Notes: generated by a model not told the origin, from the letters alone. DNA of 64,000 nt from Stigmatella ashevillena (GCF_028368975.1 NZ_JAQNDM010000002.1:2118007-2182006); one strand, 5' to 3'. Positions 49,990 through 59,224 are shown, numbered from the stretch's first letter. A program made the numbers and translations.

Positions 49990-50173
49990 TGAACATCGAA
50001 TCGTTTCGAATTCACGGGCCGCTCTCTCAATCATCGGCGCTCCCACGGTGACCCGCCGCGTCAAATCTTTTCAGAAAAACATTGATTGGGAGTTTTGCCG
50101 GAAATCATGTTAAAACTGCATCCTCTCGCTTGCGCCACACTCGACTGGCGCTCCGTGTTGAGGAACCCCCGGC

Positions 50174-51076
50174 ATGAACATGATTTTCAATTCGAAGCGT
50201 CTGAGTGGATTCAAGCACCTCGCCGCACTGGGATTGGGGACGTTGCTGGCCACCTCGGGCTGTGGCGGCGAGGCTGGGCAGTCCACCGATGAAACGGAGA
50301 CGGTCACTCAGGAAGCCCAACCCCGGGCGGGCTGGGTCCAGATCTGGAGCGACGAGTTCAACGGCACCGGCGTAGACGCGTCCAACTGGTCCTACGTCAC
50401 CAACATCCACGTCAACAACGAGCAGCAGCAATACACGACATCGTCCCAGAACGTGGCGGTGAACAACGGCACCCTCAAGCTGACCGCGCGCCTCCAGTCC
50501 AACAACGGCTACCCCTTCACCTCGGGCCGTCTGGAGAGCGCGGGCAAGCGTCAGTTCGGCCACACCCGTATCGAGGCGCGCATCAAGCTGCCCGTCGGCC
50601 CTGGACTCTGGCCGGCCTTCTGGCTGCTCGGCCATGACATCAACAGCGTGGGCTGGCCGGCGTGCGGTGAGCTCGACATCATGGAGAACGTGGGCTACAG
50701 CAACTGGGTCTCGGGTGCCCTGCACGGTCCTGGCTACTCTGGCAATACGCCCATCAACGGCCAGTTCTTCCCCAACTCCTCCGTCAGCAATTTCCACGTC
50801 TACCGCACCGAGTTCTCCCCGACGGACGTCAAGTGGTACATCGATGACGTGCTGGTGAAGACCACGCGCAAGGCCGACGTCACGCGGTACGGCGCCTGGG
50901 TGTATGACAAGCCCTTCTTCATCATCCTCAACCTGGCAGTGGGCGGCGCCTACCCGCAGGGGCAGAACGGCGCCACCTCTCCGTACCCTGGCGTGCCGCA
51001 GTCCACGGTGGACCTGATCCGCAATACACCGCAGACGATGGAAGTAGACTGGGTGCGCGTCTATCAGTGGCAGTAG
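50174..51076 (+). CDS. Secreted GH16 beta-glucanase (laminarinase-like) lipoprotein
   Basis: The start ATG 50174 lies behind GAGGAA. The 300-residue protein has a lipoprotein-like signal (LLATSGC, cysteine about residue 30), a short acidic spacer, then a glycoside hydrolase family 16 domain. The catalytic core is GELDIMENVG (about residues 165-174; ExDxxE with nucleophile and acid/base), and WSDEFNG and the late GGAYPQG loop are family-typical. It should cut beta-1,3 or mixed beta-1,3-1,4 glucans, fitting a lytic predator or degrader of fungal walls. The 184 bases upstream (49990-50173) show an AT-rich patch but no clear promoter. Confidence 0.9.
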   Translation: MNMIFNSKRLSGFKHLAALGLGTLLATSGCGGEAGQSTDETETVTQEAQPRAGWVQIWSDEFNGTGVDASNWSYVTNIHVNNEQQQYTTSSQNVAVNNGTLKLTARLQSNNGYPFTSGRLESAGKRQFGHTRIEARIKLPVGPGLWPAFWLLGHDINSVGWPACGELDIMENVGYSNWVSGALHGPGYSGNTPINGQFFPNSSVSNFHVYRTEFSPTDVKWYIDDVLVKTTRKADVTRYGAWVYDKPFFIILNLAVGGAYPQGQNGATSPYPGVPQSTVDLIRNTPQTMEVDWVRVYQWQ

Positions 51077-51093
51077 TCCGCAAGGATCCCCGA

Positions 51094-51114
51094 GCGGGCC
51101 GCGCATCGGCCCGC
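51094..51114 (+). other. Stem-loop after the GH16 gene
   Basis: A perfect 8-bp stem (51094-51101 with 51107-51114) closes a five-base loop, 18 bases after the stop. There is no T run, so it is a weak terminator candidate or an mRNA-end stabiliser. Confidence 0.45.
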
Positions 51115-51176
51115 CCGGCAAGGGTGGGAACTTCCGATTATCCTCCGCGTCCTCCCCTTCCTGACCCGGAGTTCCC

Positions 51177-51713
51177 ATGCCTGCTGAAACCCCTCCGATC
51201 CCTCACGTCCTGAAGCCCCTGAGAATCCCCCTCCTGCTGGGGCTGGGCATGATGACCATGGGCAGTGGGCTGGGAAACCCAGGCTGTGGCAGCCAGACGG
51301 ACAGCGACAGCTCTCCCACGTGCGTGAGCGGCTGTGCCATCGAAGGCACATACCGGCTCCAGTTCGAGGATACCTCCACGCTGCCTGCGGACTGCATGGC
51401 GCTGGGCCTGACGCTGCCCAACGGCCCATTGGTGCTGACATTCGCGAACACCCTGGTCGAGGCGACGCTGGAGGGCGATGAACTGTCAGGCGCCTACTAC
51501 GGCGAGCCTGGGCTGCGGTTCTCACTCTCTGGCTCAAGAGACATCTCGGAGAAGATCGGCTCCCTCCTAGAGATGACGGCCAGCGTGTCTCCGGCCCCTC
51601 AGACCGCCACCACCCCCGTGACGCTCCAAGGCACCTTCAAGCTCACCACTTTCTCCTCCGAGTCCAACAGCCCTGGGTGTGCCTATACCCGCCGCTACAC
51701 GGCGACTCGCTAG
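51177..51713 (+). CDS. Small secreted protein, unknown function
   Basis: The 178-residue product has an N-terminal hydrophobic stretch (about residues 15-35, LKPLRIPLLLGLGMMTMG) ending near a cysteine (NPGCGS), so it could be a lipoprotein. The mature part is beta-rich with several cysteines (PTCVSGC, ADCMALG, SPGCAY) likely forming disulphides. No family is recognised. It follows the GH16 gene by 100 bases. Confidence 0.62.
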   Translation: MPAETPPIPHVLKPLRIPLLLGLGMMTMGSGLGNPGCGSQTDSDSSPTCVSGCAIEGTYRLQFEDTSTLPADCMALGLTLPNGPLVLTFANTLVEATLEGDELSGAYYGEPGLRFSLSGSRDISEKIGSLLEMTASVSPAPQTATTPVTLQGTFKLTTFSSESNSPGCAYTRRYTATR

Positions 51714-51729
51714 GTCGCGGGAAGAAAGA

Positions 51730-51770
51730 GGCTCCCCCTCGTTGAAAGAGCAACACGCGCTCGGGGAGCC
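51730..51770 (+). promoter_or_regulatory. Hairpin covering the ribosome-binding site of the RCC1 gene
   Basis: GGCTCCCC (51730-51737) and GGGGAGCC (51763-51770) form an 8-bp stem. The right arm contains GGGGAG, the ribosome site of the RCC1 gene (ATG 51776, seven bases later). The stem would hide the site, giving low or regulated translation. It could alternatively act as an attenuator of the upstream gene; there is no T run. Confidence 0.5.
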
Positions 51771-51775
51771 AAACA

Positions 51776-54016
51776 ATGAACCGAAGTGGCATGGGGTGGC
51801 TGCACTGGATGTGGGGAGTGTGGCTGGTCGGAGTCTGTGGCCTTGCAGCAGGCGCTCCAGACGCATTCGCCTCGTCCGGCGCGGAGGTGAAGGTGGCCCG
51901 GGCGCCCTCGCGCTTGGCGGCAGGAGAGCGCCATTCCTTGGCCGTTCGCCCCGATGGCACTGTCTGGGCTTCGGGGAACAATGACTCCGGCCAGTTGGGG
52001 AATGGCTCCTCGCTGTCGAGCACGGCGCCCGTCCAGGTAGACGGATTGAGAGACGTGGTGTCCGTGGCTGCGGGCGCGAACCACTCGCTGGCCGTGCGCG
52101 CCGATGGCACCGTCTGGGCCTGGGGCGGCAACGCCCACGGCCAGTTGGGAGATGGCAGCACCTTCTCCCGCCTCGTGCCCATCCAGGTGCTGGGGCTGAG
52201 TGAGGTGGTCTCTGTCTCCGCGGGAGCCTCCTACTCGCTGGCGGTGCGCACGAACGGAACCGTCTGGGCCTGGGGCTCCAACGCCTTTGGCCAATTGGGA
52301 GATGGCACCGGCCTCTCGCACCCTGAGCCCGTGCAGGTGACAGGGCTGAGCGGAGCCACCTCTGTCGCGGCGGGGTTTTCTCACGCGCTGGCCGTGTGCT
52401 CAGACGGAACCGTGTGGGCCTGGGGCTCCAACACCTTCGGCCAATTGGGGGATGGCACCACCACCACCCGCTTCGCGCCCGTGCAGGTGTCCGGGATCAG
52501 CCAGGGAGTGGCCGTAGCGGTGGGCTCTAAATACTCGCTGGCACTGCATTCGGACGGCACCGTGTGGACCTGGGGGATGTCGAATATCAACTTGATGGGC
52601 GATGGCCCCCCGCCGCAGCGCCTCATGCCCGAGCAGGCACCCGGGCTCACCGGGGTGACCTCCGTGGCGTCGGGCCCTTCCCACGCGCTGGCGATGCGCC
52701 TGGACGGCTCCCTGTGGGCCTGGGGGGAGAACACCCTGGGTCAGCTGGGGGACGGCACGAGGCTCCGCTCCTTCAGACCCGTCGTGGTGAAAGCGGTGCA
52801 CGGGGCCTTGGAAGTGAAAGCAGGCTTCAGCCACTCGCTGGCGCTGCGCTCGGACGGCACCGTGTGGGCCTGGGGGGACAACTCCCATGGCCAGCGGGGG
52901 GATGGGTCCACGGGCAACCACCTGTCGCCGGTACCCGTGTCGGGGCTGGACACGGTGGTGTCCGTGTCCGCGGGCTATTCCCACGCGCTGGCGCTGCGCT
53001 CGGACGGGAGCGTGTGGGCCTGGGGCTCCAACACCGACGGTCAGTTGGGGGATGGAAGCGGAATCCACCATGCGACGCCCGTGCAGGCCGTGGGGCTGAG
53101 CCAGAGTGTGGCCGTGGCAGCGGGCTATCACCACTCGCTGGCGCTGCGCTCGGACGGCACCGTGTGGGCCTGGGGCTACAATGGTGCTGGCCAACTGGGA
53201 GATGGCACCATCACGCATCGCCGCACGCCGGTGCAAGTGCCCGGGCTGAGGGGAGTGGTGGCCGTGGCAGCAGGTTTTCTCTACTCACTGGCGGTGACCT
53301 CGGACGGCACCGTGTGGGCGTGGGGTGACAACAGCGCTGGCCAACTGGGAGATGGCACCACCTTGCGGCGCCTCACGCCAGTGCAGGTGGATGGACCCAG
53401 CAGGATCTCGGCCGTGGTGGCGGGTTATCGCCACGTGCTGGCGGTGCGCTCGAACGGCACCGTGTGGGCCTGGGGTGACAATACCCATGGCCAGTTGGGG
53501 GATGGCACCAACACGCATCGCCGCAGGCCTGTGCAAGTCCTGGGGCTGCACAGCGTGGAGTCCGTGGCCGGGGGCACTGCCCACTCGCTGGCGGTGCGCG
53601 CGGATGGCACGGTGTGGAGTTGGGGCAGCAATGCCGAGGGCCAGTTGGGGGAAGAGGCCGCTGCGGCTCGCCAGGTGCCTGGCCAGGTGCAAGGGTTGAG
53701 TGGAATGACATCCGTGGCGGCAGGCTCTTTCCACTCGCTGGCGGTGCACGGGGACGGCACCGCGTGGGCATGGGGAACCAATCGCCGGGGCCAGCTAGGA
53801 GATGGCACGGCGACCTCGCGGTGGACCCCTGTGCAGGTGGAAGGGCTGAGCGGCGTGGCGTCCATGGCGTCTTGCATCGCCGCCTATGTGGATGTGTTCT
53901 CATTGGCGGTTGCCTCCGATGGAACACCGTGGGCTTGGGGCGCCAACCTCGAAGGACAGCTGGGCGATAACGTCCTTCCCCAGTACGCCACTACCGCTGT
54001 GCCCTCCTTGCTGTAG
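51776..54016 (+). CDS. RCC1-repeat (two-propeller) secreted protein
   Basis: The 746-residue protein begins with a signal-like hydrophobic stretch (residues about 5-30). Fourteen consecutive RCC1-type repeats of about 51 residues follow, each with a SLAVRxDGTVWAWGxNxxGQLGDG core. Fourteen equals two seven-bladed propellers. No catalytic or anchoring domain is seen. Repeats also resemble each other closely at DNA level, suggesting duplication. Bacterial RCC1 proteins are often surface or secreted; myxobacteria have many. Two repeats depart from the core: the fifth (GMSNINLMGDGP) and the last. Confidence 0.88.
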   Translation: MNRSGMGWLHWMWGVWLVGVCGLAAGAPDAFASSGAEVKVARAPSRLAAGERHSLAVRPDGTVWASGNNDSGQLGNGSSLSSTAPVQVDGLRDVVSVAAGANHSLAVRADGTVWAWGGNAHGQLGDGSTFSRLVPIQVLGLSEVVSVSAGASYSLAVRTNGTVWAWGSNAFGQLGDGTGLSHPEPVQVTGLSGATSVAAGFSHALAVCSDGTVWAWGSNTFGQLGDGTTTTRFAPVQVSGISQGVAVAVGSKYSLALHSDGTVWTWGMSNINLMGDGPPPQRLMPEQAPGLTGVTSVASGPSHALAMRLDGSLWAWGENTLGQLGDGTRLRSFRPVVVKAVHGALEVKAGFSHSLALRSDGTVWAWGDNSHGQRGDGSTGNHLSPVPVSGLDTVVSVSAGYSHALALRSDGSVWAWGSNTDGQLGDGSGIHHATPVQAVGLSQSVAVAAGYHHSLALRSDGTVWAWGYNGAGQLGDGTITHRRTPVQVPGLRGVVAVAAGFLYSLAVTSDGTVWAWGDNSAGQLGDGTTLRRLTPVQVDGPSRISAVVAGYRHVLAVRSNGTVWAWGDNTHGQLGDGTNTHRRRPVQVLGLHSVESVAGGTAHSLAVRADGTVWSWGSNAEGQLGEEAAAARQVPGQVQGLSGMTSVAAGSFHSLAVHGDGTAWAWGTNRRGQLGDGTATSRWTPVQVEGLSGVASMASCIAAYVDVFSLAVASDGTPWAWGANLEGQLGDNVLPQYATTAVPSLL

Positions 54017-54034
54017 AAATCGACACAGCACCCC

Positions 54035-55840
54035 TCAGGCGATCCGTTCCACCCGAACATCGACATTCAGCTTCTCTGCCCCACCCCCGACGAAGATGGT
54101 CCCGGACGTCGGCGTGGCATCCCCATAGCCGCGTCCCACCGCGACTCGCACGTGGGCGGTCTGCGTGAGGATGCCATTGGTCGGGTCGAAGCCGCGCCAG
54201 CCCACATCGGGCAGGTAGAGCTGCAACCACGCATGAGACGCCTCCGCCTGCCGCTGATTCGGATTCTGCGGTCCACAGTAGATGTAGCCACACGCGTAAC
54301 GCGCCGGCACGCCCAGGAGCCTCGCCATGCAGATGAACAGGTTGGTGAAGTCCTGGCAGACGCCGTGCCGGTTCGTGTACACCTCGAAGGGCGTCGTGTG
54401 GACCGTCGTCGAGCCCTGCAGGTACTTGTACTCGCGGAAGATGGTCGAGTTGATGTCGAGCAACGTATCGAGCAAGTCGTAGCCGTTTCGCTCGACAAAG
54501 CTCATCGCGTACTCGATGAGCTCCATCAGCTCGGTCTCTGGCAGCTCCTGCGGCAGGAGGAACGGCTCCAGCACCTGCCGCTGCCAAGGCATCCACACCA
54601 GCGGGATGGAACTGCGCGAGTGGGGCGCCCGGAACTGAACCGGATCCGTGTCGTAGAGTTCCACCGTCGAGCGCGCCTCGATGGCCAGCTCGGTGTAGGG
54701 CGTCTCGATCAACACTCGAGTGGCCCGGTTGCCAAACACATCGTCGTAGTCACGGCGCTGCCCGTCCACGGACAGGTGGAGCTGGTGGCCGATCACCGCC
54801 TGCAAGCCGTCGTGCACCGGTCTCAGCCGGAGCACGTGGGTGCTCCGCTCGATGGGGTTCTCATAGGTGTACACGGTGCGATGCACCACGGAGAACCGCT
54901 GCACCTCCGCCTTCGAGGGCAGCTTCAAGTCGCGTATCCGAGCAACGAAGGGGGCCTGGAACAACGCCGCCCCGGGAGATTCCGGGGCGGGAGCCGCGAC
55001 CTGGGTGTCCGGGATCTGCTGAGGCACCTGCACCTGCGCCACGGGCCGCCTCGCCTCCGCGACGACCGCGCCCTGGCGGATCCGCAAGAGGCTCCCCGGC
55101 TCGAGCCGCTTCCAATCCACCTTGGCGTCACCCTGAGGCTCCAGCGGGTTGGAGCAGACAATGACGCCCTTGCGGCTCTTGATGCCGCGCTTGGTGAGAT
55201 CGATCGTCAGATCCCCGTCGCCGAAGACGAGGCTGTCGTGCGGCGGGTGGAGCGTCCAGATGTGCACCTCGCGCTCTGGGTCGCGGTCCGCATAGACGCA
55301 CAGGTCGCGCCCGTCGGTGAGGATGCTGGTAACAGAGCCGTGCTCGTTCATCGCATCGAAGAAGGCACGGAGCGCCTCTGGCTCGATGTCCCCCAGGCTG
55401 CGCAATCCCTTGTCGGAGAGCACCGACATGAGCTGACAGAAGATGAGCTCGGTGTCCGTCGAACCGATGGGCTCGAAGCGCTGAGGGACAGGCAGCTCGA
55501 GGCGGTGCGAGAGGCTGCCCGAGTGCGCCATCAGCCAATCGCGGCCGGCCCAAGCGCGGCGGAAGGGCTGTGTGTTGGCCGCGGAGATCTGTCCCCAGGT
55601 CGCCGTCCGGATGTGGACCACGAACAGCGGTGAGGCCAGGTGCTCCCAGGCCCGCACCAGCTCGCTGCGAATGGAGCCAGGCGGCGGCGCTGCCTCCTTG
55701 AGAACCTCCGCCGCGGGATCACCCCCCGGGTAGTAACCGATGCCCCATCCATCGGGCGGCTTTCGGTGGGGCTTCAGACAAAGCAGGTCGAACGAGGGGG
55801 CAAGGTCCCCCTCGAAGCTCATGGCAAGAACGTTGGGCAT
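54035..55840 (-). CDS. Amidotransferase-like plus transglutaminase-like fusion protein
   Basis: The start is ATG 55840 (MPNVLAMSFEGDLAPSF). The 601-residue protein has an N-terminal class II glutamine amidotransferase-like domain (about residues 1-260; GWGIGYY, VHIRTATWG, AANTQPF, AHSGSL, GSTDTELIF), then a Pro/Ala linker and a Bact_transglu_N plus transglutaminase-like domain (about 305-590). The transglutaminase triad is intact: Cys in GVCQDF (about 494), His in SHAWLQ, Asp in FDPTNG. Position 2, normally the nucleophilic Cys of the amidotransferase, is Pro, so the first domain cannot use the usual mechanism. It lies 111 bases downstream of the DUF2126/transglutaminase gene on the same strand. 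Confidence 0.82.
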   Translation of the reverse strand: MPNVLAMSFEGDLAPSFDLLCLKPHRKPPDGWGIGYYPGGDPAAEVLKEAAPPPGSIRSELVRAWEHLASPLFVVHIRTATWGQISAANTQPFRRAWAGRDWLMAHSGSLSHRLELPVPQRFEPIGSTDTELIFCQLMSVLSDKGLRSLGDIEPEALRAFFDAMNEHGSVTSILTDGRDLCVYADRDPEREVHIWTLHPPHDSLVFGDGDLTIDLTKRGIKSRKGVIVCSNPLEPQGDAKVDWKRLEPGSLLRIRQGAVVAEARRPVAQVQVPQQIPDTQVAAPAPESPGAALFQAPFVARIRDLKLPSKAEVQRFSVVHRTVYTYENPIERSTHVLRLRPVHDGLQAVIGHQLHLSVDGQRRDYDDVFGNRATRVLIETPYTELAIEARSTVELYDTDPVQFRAPHSRSSIPLVWMPWQRQVLEPFLLPQELPETELMELIEYAMSFVERNGYDLLDTLLDINSTIFREYKYLQGSTTVHTTPFEVYTNRHGVCQDFTNLFICMARLLGVPARYACGYIYCGPQNPNQRQAEASHAWLQLYLPDVGWRGFDPTNGILTQTAHVRVAVGRGYGDATPTSGTIFVGGGAEKLNVDVRVERIA

Positions 55841-55951
55841 CCGATGATTTTTATGGGGCGCCCGCACCTAGAGCGGGGGCGGGGGGAGCGTATCCGAACG
55901 GCCCCCCGCCGAGAAGACTGCCGATGACGCAGAGCGCATCGACCCCGTGCG

Positions 55952-58900
55952 TCACGACTTGGGCATCGGCGGTGGACGATCGATGGGGAAGCGGCGGAGA
56001 TCCAGGGTGTAGGGAGCCTCGGGGCTGGCTTGGACCGGCTGGGCCTTCACCGGCCAGGACAGGGGAGCCTCGGAGGTGAAGCGCTGCACGCGGCGGGCGG
56101 TCGCCTCGAAACGCGTGAGCGGCGGGTTGAGGAAGGCTCGGCCCTCGGGGTGCCAGACGTGATAGGCGCACGCACCGAGCGAGCGCTGCCCCCAGGTGTC
56201 GAGCAGGTCGAGCCGGATGGGGTGGTGGATGCCCAGGTGCGCCTGCAGGCTGTGCGGCGGAGCCCAGGCACGGAATCGGATTCCCGCCACCCATTCGTTG
56301 GCCTTCCCCGTGGGGTTGAGCGGCAGCGTGAGGCCGTTGACGAGCAGGACGTGCCGCTCCGGAACCAAGCCTGAGACACGGACCTCGATGCGCTCCATGG
56401 ACGAGTCCACATAGCGCGAGGTGCCTCCCGCGGTCAGCTCCTCGCCGAGCACATGCCACGGTTCGAGGGCATTGCGCACCTCGACGGTGACGTCGCCCAT
56501 CTGCACGCGCCCGGCCAGAGGGCAACGAAGCTCCAGGAAAGGCGAGTACCCCTCCAGCGGCAAGGAGAGGCCCCGCGCCGACAAGTAGGTGAGCACGTCC
56601 TCCAGGTCGCGTCCCAGGTAGTAGGGCAGCAGGTACTTGTCGTGGAGCGTGGGCCCGAAGCGGGCCAACTTGGCCTGATAGGGTTCACCCGCGAAGGCGG
56701 CGAAGAGCGCTCGCACCAGGATGGCCTGCGCGGACACCATGCGTGCATGGGGCGGCATCTCGAAGGCGCGCAGCTCCACCAACCCCTGCCGCCCACTGGC
56801 CGTCTGCGGATCAAACAGCTTGTCCAAGCACAGCTCGGTGCGGTGGGTATTGCCCGCCACGTCCACGAGGAGGTTGCGGAACAGCATGTCCGGCAGCCAG
56901 GGCGGCGGCGCATCCCCCGCGTTGAAGGCCTTGGTGAGCGCGATCTCCAACTCGTAGAGCGAGTCATGCCGCGCCTCGTCCACGCGGGGGGCCTGCGACG
57001 TCGGCCCGACGAACAGTCCGGTGAAGAGGTACGAGAGCGACGGGTGGTGCTGCACGAAGGTGATGAGCGAGGCGAGCAGGTCCGGCCGTGTCAGCAGCGG
57101 GCTGGACAGCGGTGTCGGACCGCCGAGCGTGATGTGGTTGCCCCCCCCGCTACCGGCCATGCGGCCGTCGAGCAGGTACCTCTCGCTGTGGAGACCCGAG
57201 TGGAGCGCCGCATCGAACACCTGGTTCACCAGTTCCCTGTGCTCGCGGCTGCTCGCCACGGGCGGCAGGTTGACCTCGAGCACCCCCGGATCCGGCGTCA
57301 CCGCGAACCGGTAGAGGAGCGGCGAGGGCGGCGGTGGGTAGCCCTCCAGCTGAATGGCGATACCGGTGTGCCTGCGAGCCTCGTCGATGAGCGCAACGAG
57401 CTCGAGGAAGTCCTCGGCCCGGGAGAGCGGTGGCAGGAACACATGCACCGTGCCAGCGCGCGCCTCGATGCACAGCGCGGTCCGGACCCGCGCCGGTCGG
57501 CTCGAGCGCGCACTCGCCATGAGCTTTCGCTGCTGCGTCACTTCGGGGGTCGGCGCGCGGCGGGGATCGATCGGCTCGTACGGCTCCTCCCACGGATCGG
57601 GCAGCGGGTCCCCCTCCGCGAGCGAGCGCAACGGCAGCCGCAGGCCGATGGGGCTGTCGCCGGAAAGCAGGAGCAGGTGATGCCGCCGGAACTGCCAGCG
57701 CTCGCTCACCCAGCGCCCATCCGCGGCACGCTCGAGGGGTAGCACGAACCCCACTTCCCTGCCGAGTCCACTGCCGAGCACCCGCGCCAGCCGCTGCCGC
57801 TCCTCGGGGTCCTTGAGGTTGACGCCAAGCGGATCGACGTCCACCGGCAAGTTCGCCTCATCCTGGAGGAAGCGCCACGGATCCTCGTAGGCGGAGAGCA
57901 CCTGCTCTGCCAGGCCCAGCCGCGACGCCACCGCCAGCGCCACCTCCCGTGCCTGCACGATGCCCGCGGTGCCGCCCGAGGCCACCGTCTCTCCTGTCCA
58001 GAGGGGCACCCGGTCGCGCCGCCCGCACACATCGAGCGCCCAGCGCGGCAGGCTCTCGCCCGGATAGTGCTTGCCCGCGCGCAGCAGCAGGGCCGCTCCG
58101 GGCGCGAGCCGCCGCTTGAGCTCCTCGGCGAGCTTGACCCCGAGCGTCCACTTGGTGTCGCCCAGCGCCGCCCCGTTCCACTCCGGCAGGTCCACGTGCT
58201 CGCGCGCGTTGAAAGTCGGCTCGCCCCCCAGGGTGAGCTTCACCCCGCGCTCCAGCAGCCTCGCGTCCGCGTGGTCCGCCCCTGCGCACAGCGCCTGCCA
58301 CACCTCCTCGGTGTAGGGCGCCGTCGGTCGGGGCTCATGCCCCAACCGGCCCACCGTCATCGAGAAGGTTACCTCCTGGGCTGGCGTGTCGCTCGTCCCC
58401 TCGATGGGGGCGGCCAGCGCCGGGGCTGCCGTCGAGGCAAGCGGGATATGGCCCTCTCCGGTCAACAGCCCGCTGGTCGCGTCGAGCCCGATCCACCCCG
58501 CCCCGGGCAAGAACACCTCTGCCCAGGCATGCAGGTCCACCACGTCGCGCCCCACACCGCGCGGGGCATTGGGGATCATCCCCTCGTCGGTGAGCTGCAC
58601 CAGGTAGCCGCTCACGAAGCGCGCCGCCAGTCCGCGCGAGCGCAGCACGGCGATGAGCAACATCGCCGAGTCACGGCAGCTCCCCTTGCCCTCCCTGAGC
58701 GTCTCCTCGGGGGTGAAGATGCCCGCCTCCTCGCGGATGACGTACTGGATGCGCTTGTTCACCGCCTCATTGAGCTGAACGATGAACGGCACCGTCGGCC
58801 CGGTGCGTGGCAACTCGTCGAGGAAGGCCTTGAGGCGCTCGCCGCCCCGCACCGAGGGCTCGTCTGCATCCAGGAACGGGATGAGGTCCTGCCGCAACTC

Positions 58901-59224
58901 TGCCGGATAGGCGAACGGCACCGCTTCGCAGCGGTTATCGAGGAAGAAGTCGAAGGGATTCACCGGCCGCACGTCCACGGCCATCTCCACCGTCACCTGG
59001 AAATGCGGGACGCGGACTCCCTCGGGAAAGGTGACACGGGCCACGTGGTTGCCATACGGGTCCTGGTGCCAGCGCACCTCACTGGCCGTGGGCTCCACGG
59101 TGAGGCCATAGGTCTCGATGGCGGCGCGTGCGTGGACGGCGGGGCGCAGCCGAAGAAGATGGGGGCCGAGCGCGGCCGGTTCCGGGTAGCGATACAGGTT
59201 GCGATGCTGGATGAGCAGCCGCAC
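55952..59224 (-). CDS. Transglutaminase-like protein with DUF2126 domain
   Basis: The start chosen is GTG 59224, five bases after GGAGG, giving MRLLIQHRNLYRYPEPA. The 1090-residue protein has an N-terminal Bact_transglu_N (about 1-160) and a transglutaminase core with Cys in GKGSCRD (about 185), His in DLHAWAEVF (about 231) and Asp in GLDATSG. A long DUF2126 region follows from about 330 (LGGEPTF, AGKHYPGESLPRWAL) to near the end. DUF2126 proteins are usually found with transglutaminases, Alpha-E proteins and ATP-grasp amidoligases in small peptide-making or modifying clusters. The gene is divergent from the kinase gene at 59493 and shares a strand with the fusion gene at 54035. Confidence 0.85.
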   Translation of the reverse strand: MRLLIQHRNLYRYPEPAALGPHLLRLRPAVHARAAIETYGLTVEPTASEVRWHQDPYGNHVARVTFPEGVRVPHFQVTVEMAVDVRPVNPFDFFLDNRCEAVPFAYPAELRQDLIPFLDADEPSVRGGERLKAFLDELPRTGPTVPFIVQLNEAVNKRIQYVIREEAGIFTPEETLREGKGSCRDSAMLLIAVLRSRGLAARFVSGYLVQLTDEGMIPNAPRGVGRDVVDLHAWAEVFLPGAGWIGLDATSGLLTGEGHIPLASTAAPALAAPIEGTSDTPAQEVTFSMTVGRLGHEPRPTAPYTEEVWQALCAGADHADARLLERGVKLTLGGEPTFNAREHVDLPEWNGAALGDTKWTLGVKLAEELKRRLAPGAALLLRAGKHYPGESLPRWALDVCGRRDRVPLWTGETVASGGTAGIVQAREVALAVASRLGLAEQVLSAYEDPWRFLQDEANLPVDVDPLGVNLKDPEERQRLARVLGSGLGREVGFVLPLERAADGRWVSERWQFRRHHLLLLSGDSPIGLRLPLRSLAEGDPLPDPWEEPYEPIDPRRAPTPEVTQQRKLMASARSSRPARVRTALCIEARAGTVHVFLPPLSRAEDFLELVALIDEARRHTGIAIQLEGYPPPPSPLLYRFAVTPDPGVLEVNLPPVASSREHRELVNQVFDAALHSGLHSERYLLDGRMAGSGGGNHITLGGPTPLSSPLLTRPDLLASLITFVQHHPSLSYLFTGLFVGPTSQAPRVDEARHDSLYELEIALTKAFNAGDAPPPWLPDMLFRNLLVDVAGNTHRTELCLDKLFDPQTASGRQGLVELRAFEMPPHARMVSAQAILVRALFAAFAGEPYQAKLARFGPTLHDKYLLPYYLGRDLEDVLTYLSARGLSLPLEGYSPFLELRCPLAGRVQMGDVTVEVRNALEPWHVLGEELTAGGTSRYVDSSMERIEVRVSGLVPERHVLLVNGLTLPLNPTGKANEWVAGIRFRAWAPPHSLQAHLGIHHPIRLDLLDTWGQRSLGACAYHVWHPEGRAFLNPPLTRFEATARRVQRFTSEAPLSWPVKAQPVQASPEAPYTLDLRRFPIDRPPPMPKS

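Noticed and set aside
52080-53900. CRISPR-like repeat array
   Set aside because: The repeats are about 150 bases, in frame, and encode RCC1 blades; there are no constant short repeats with unique spacers.
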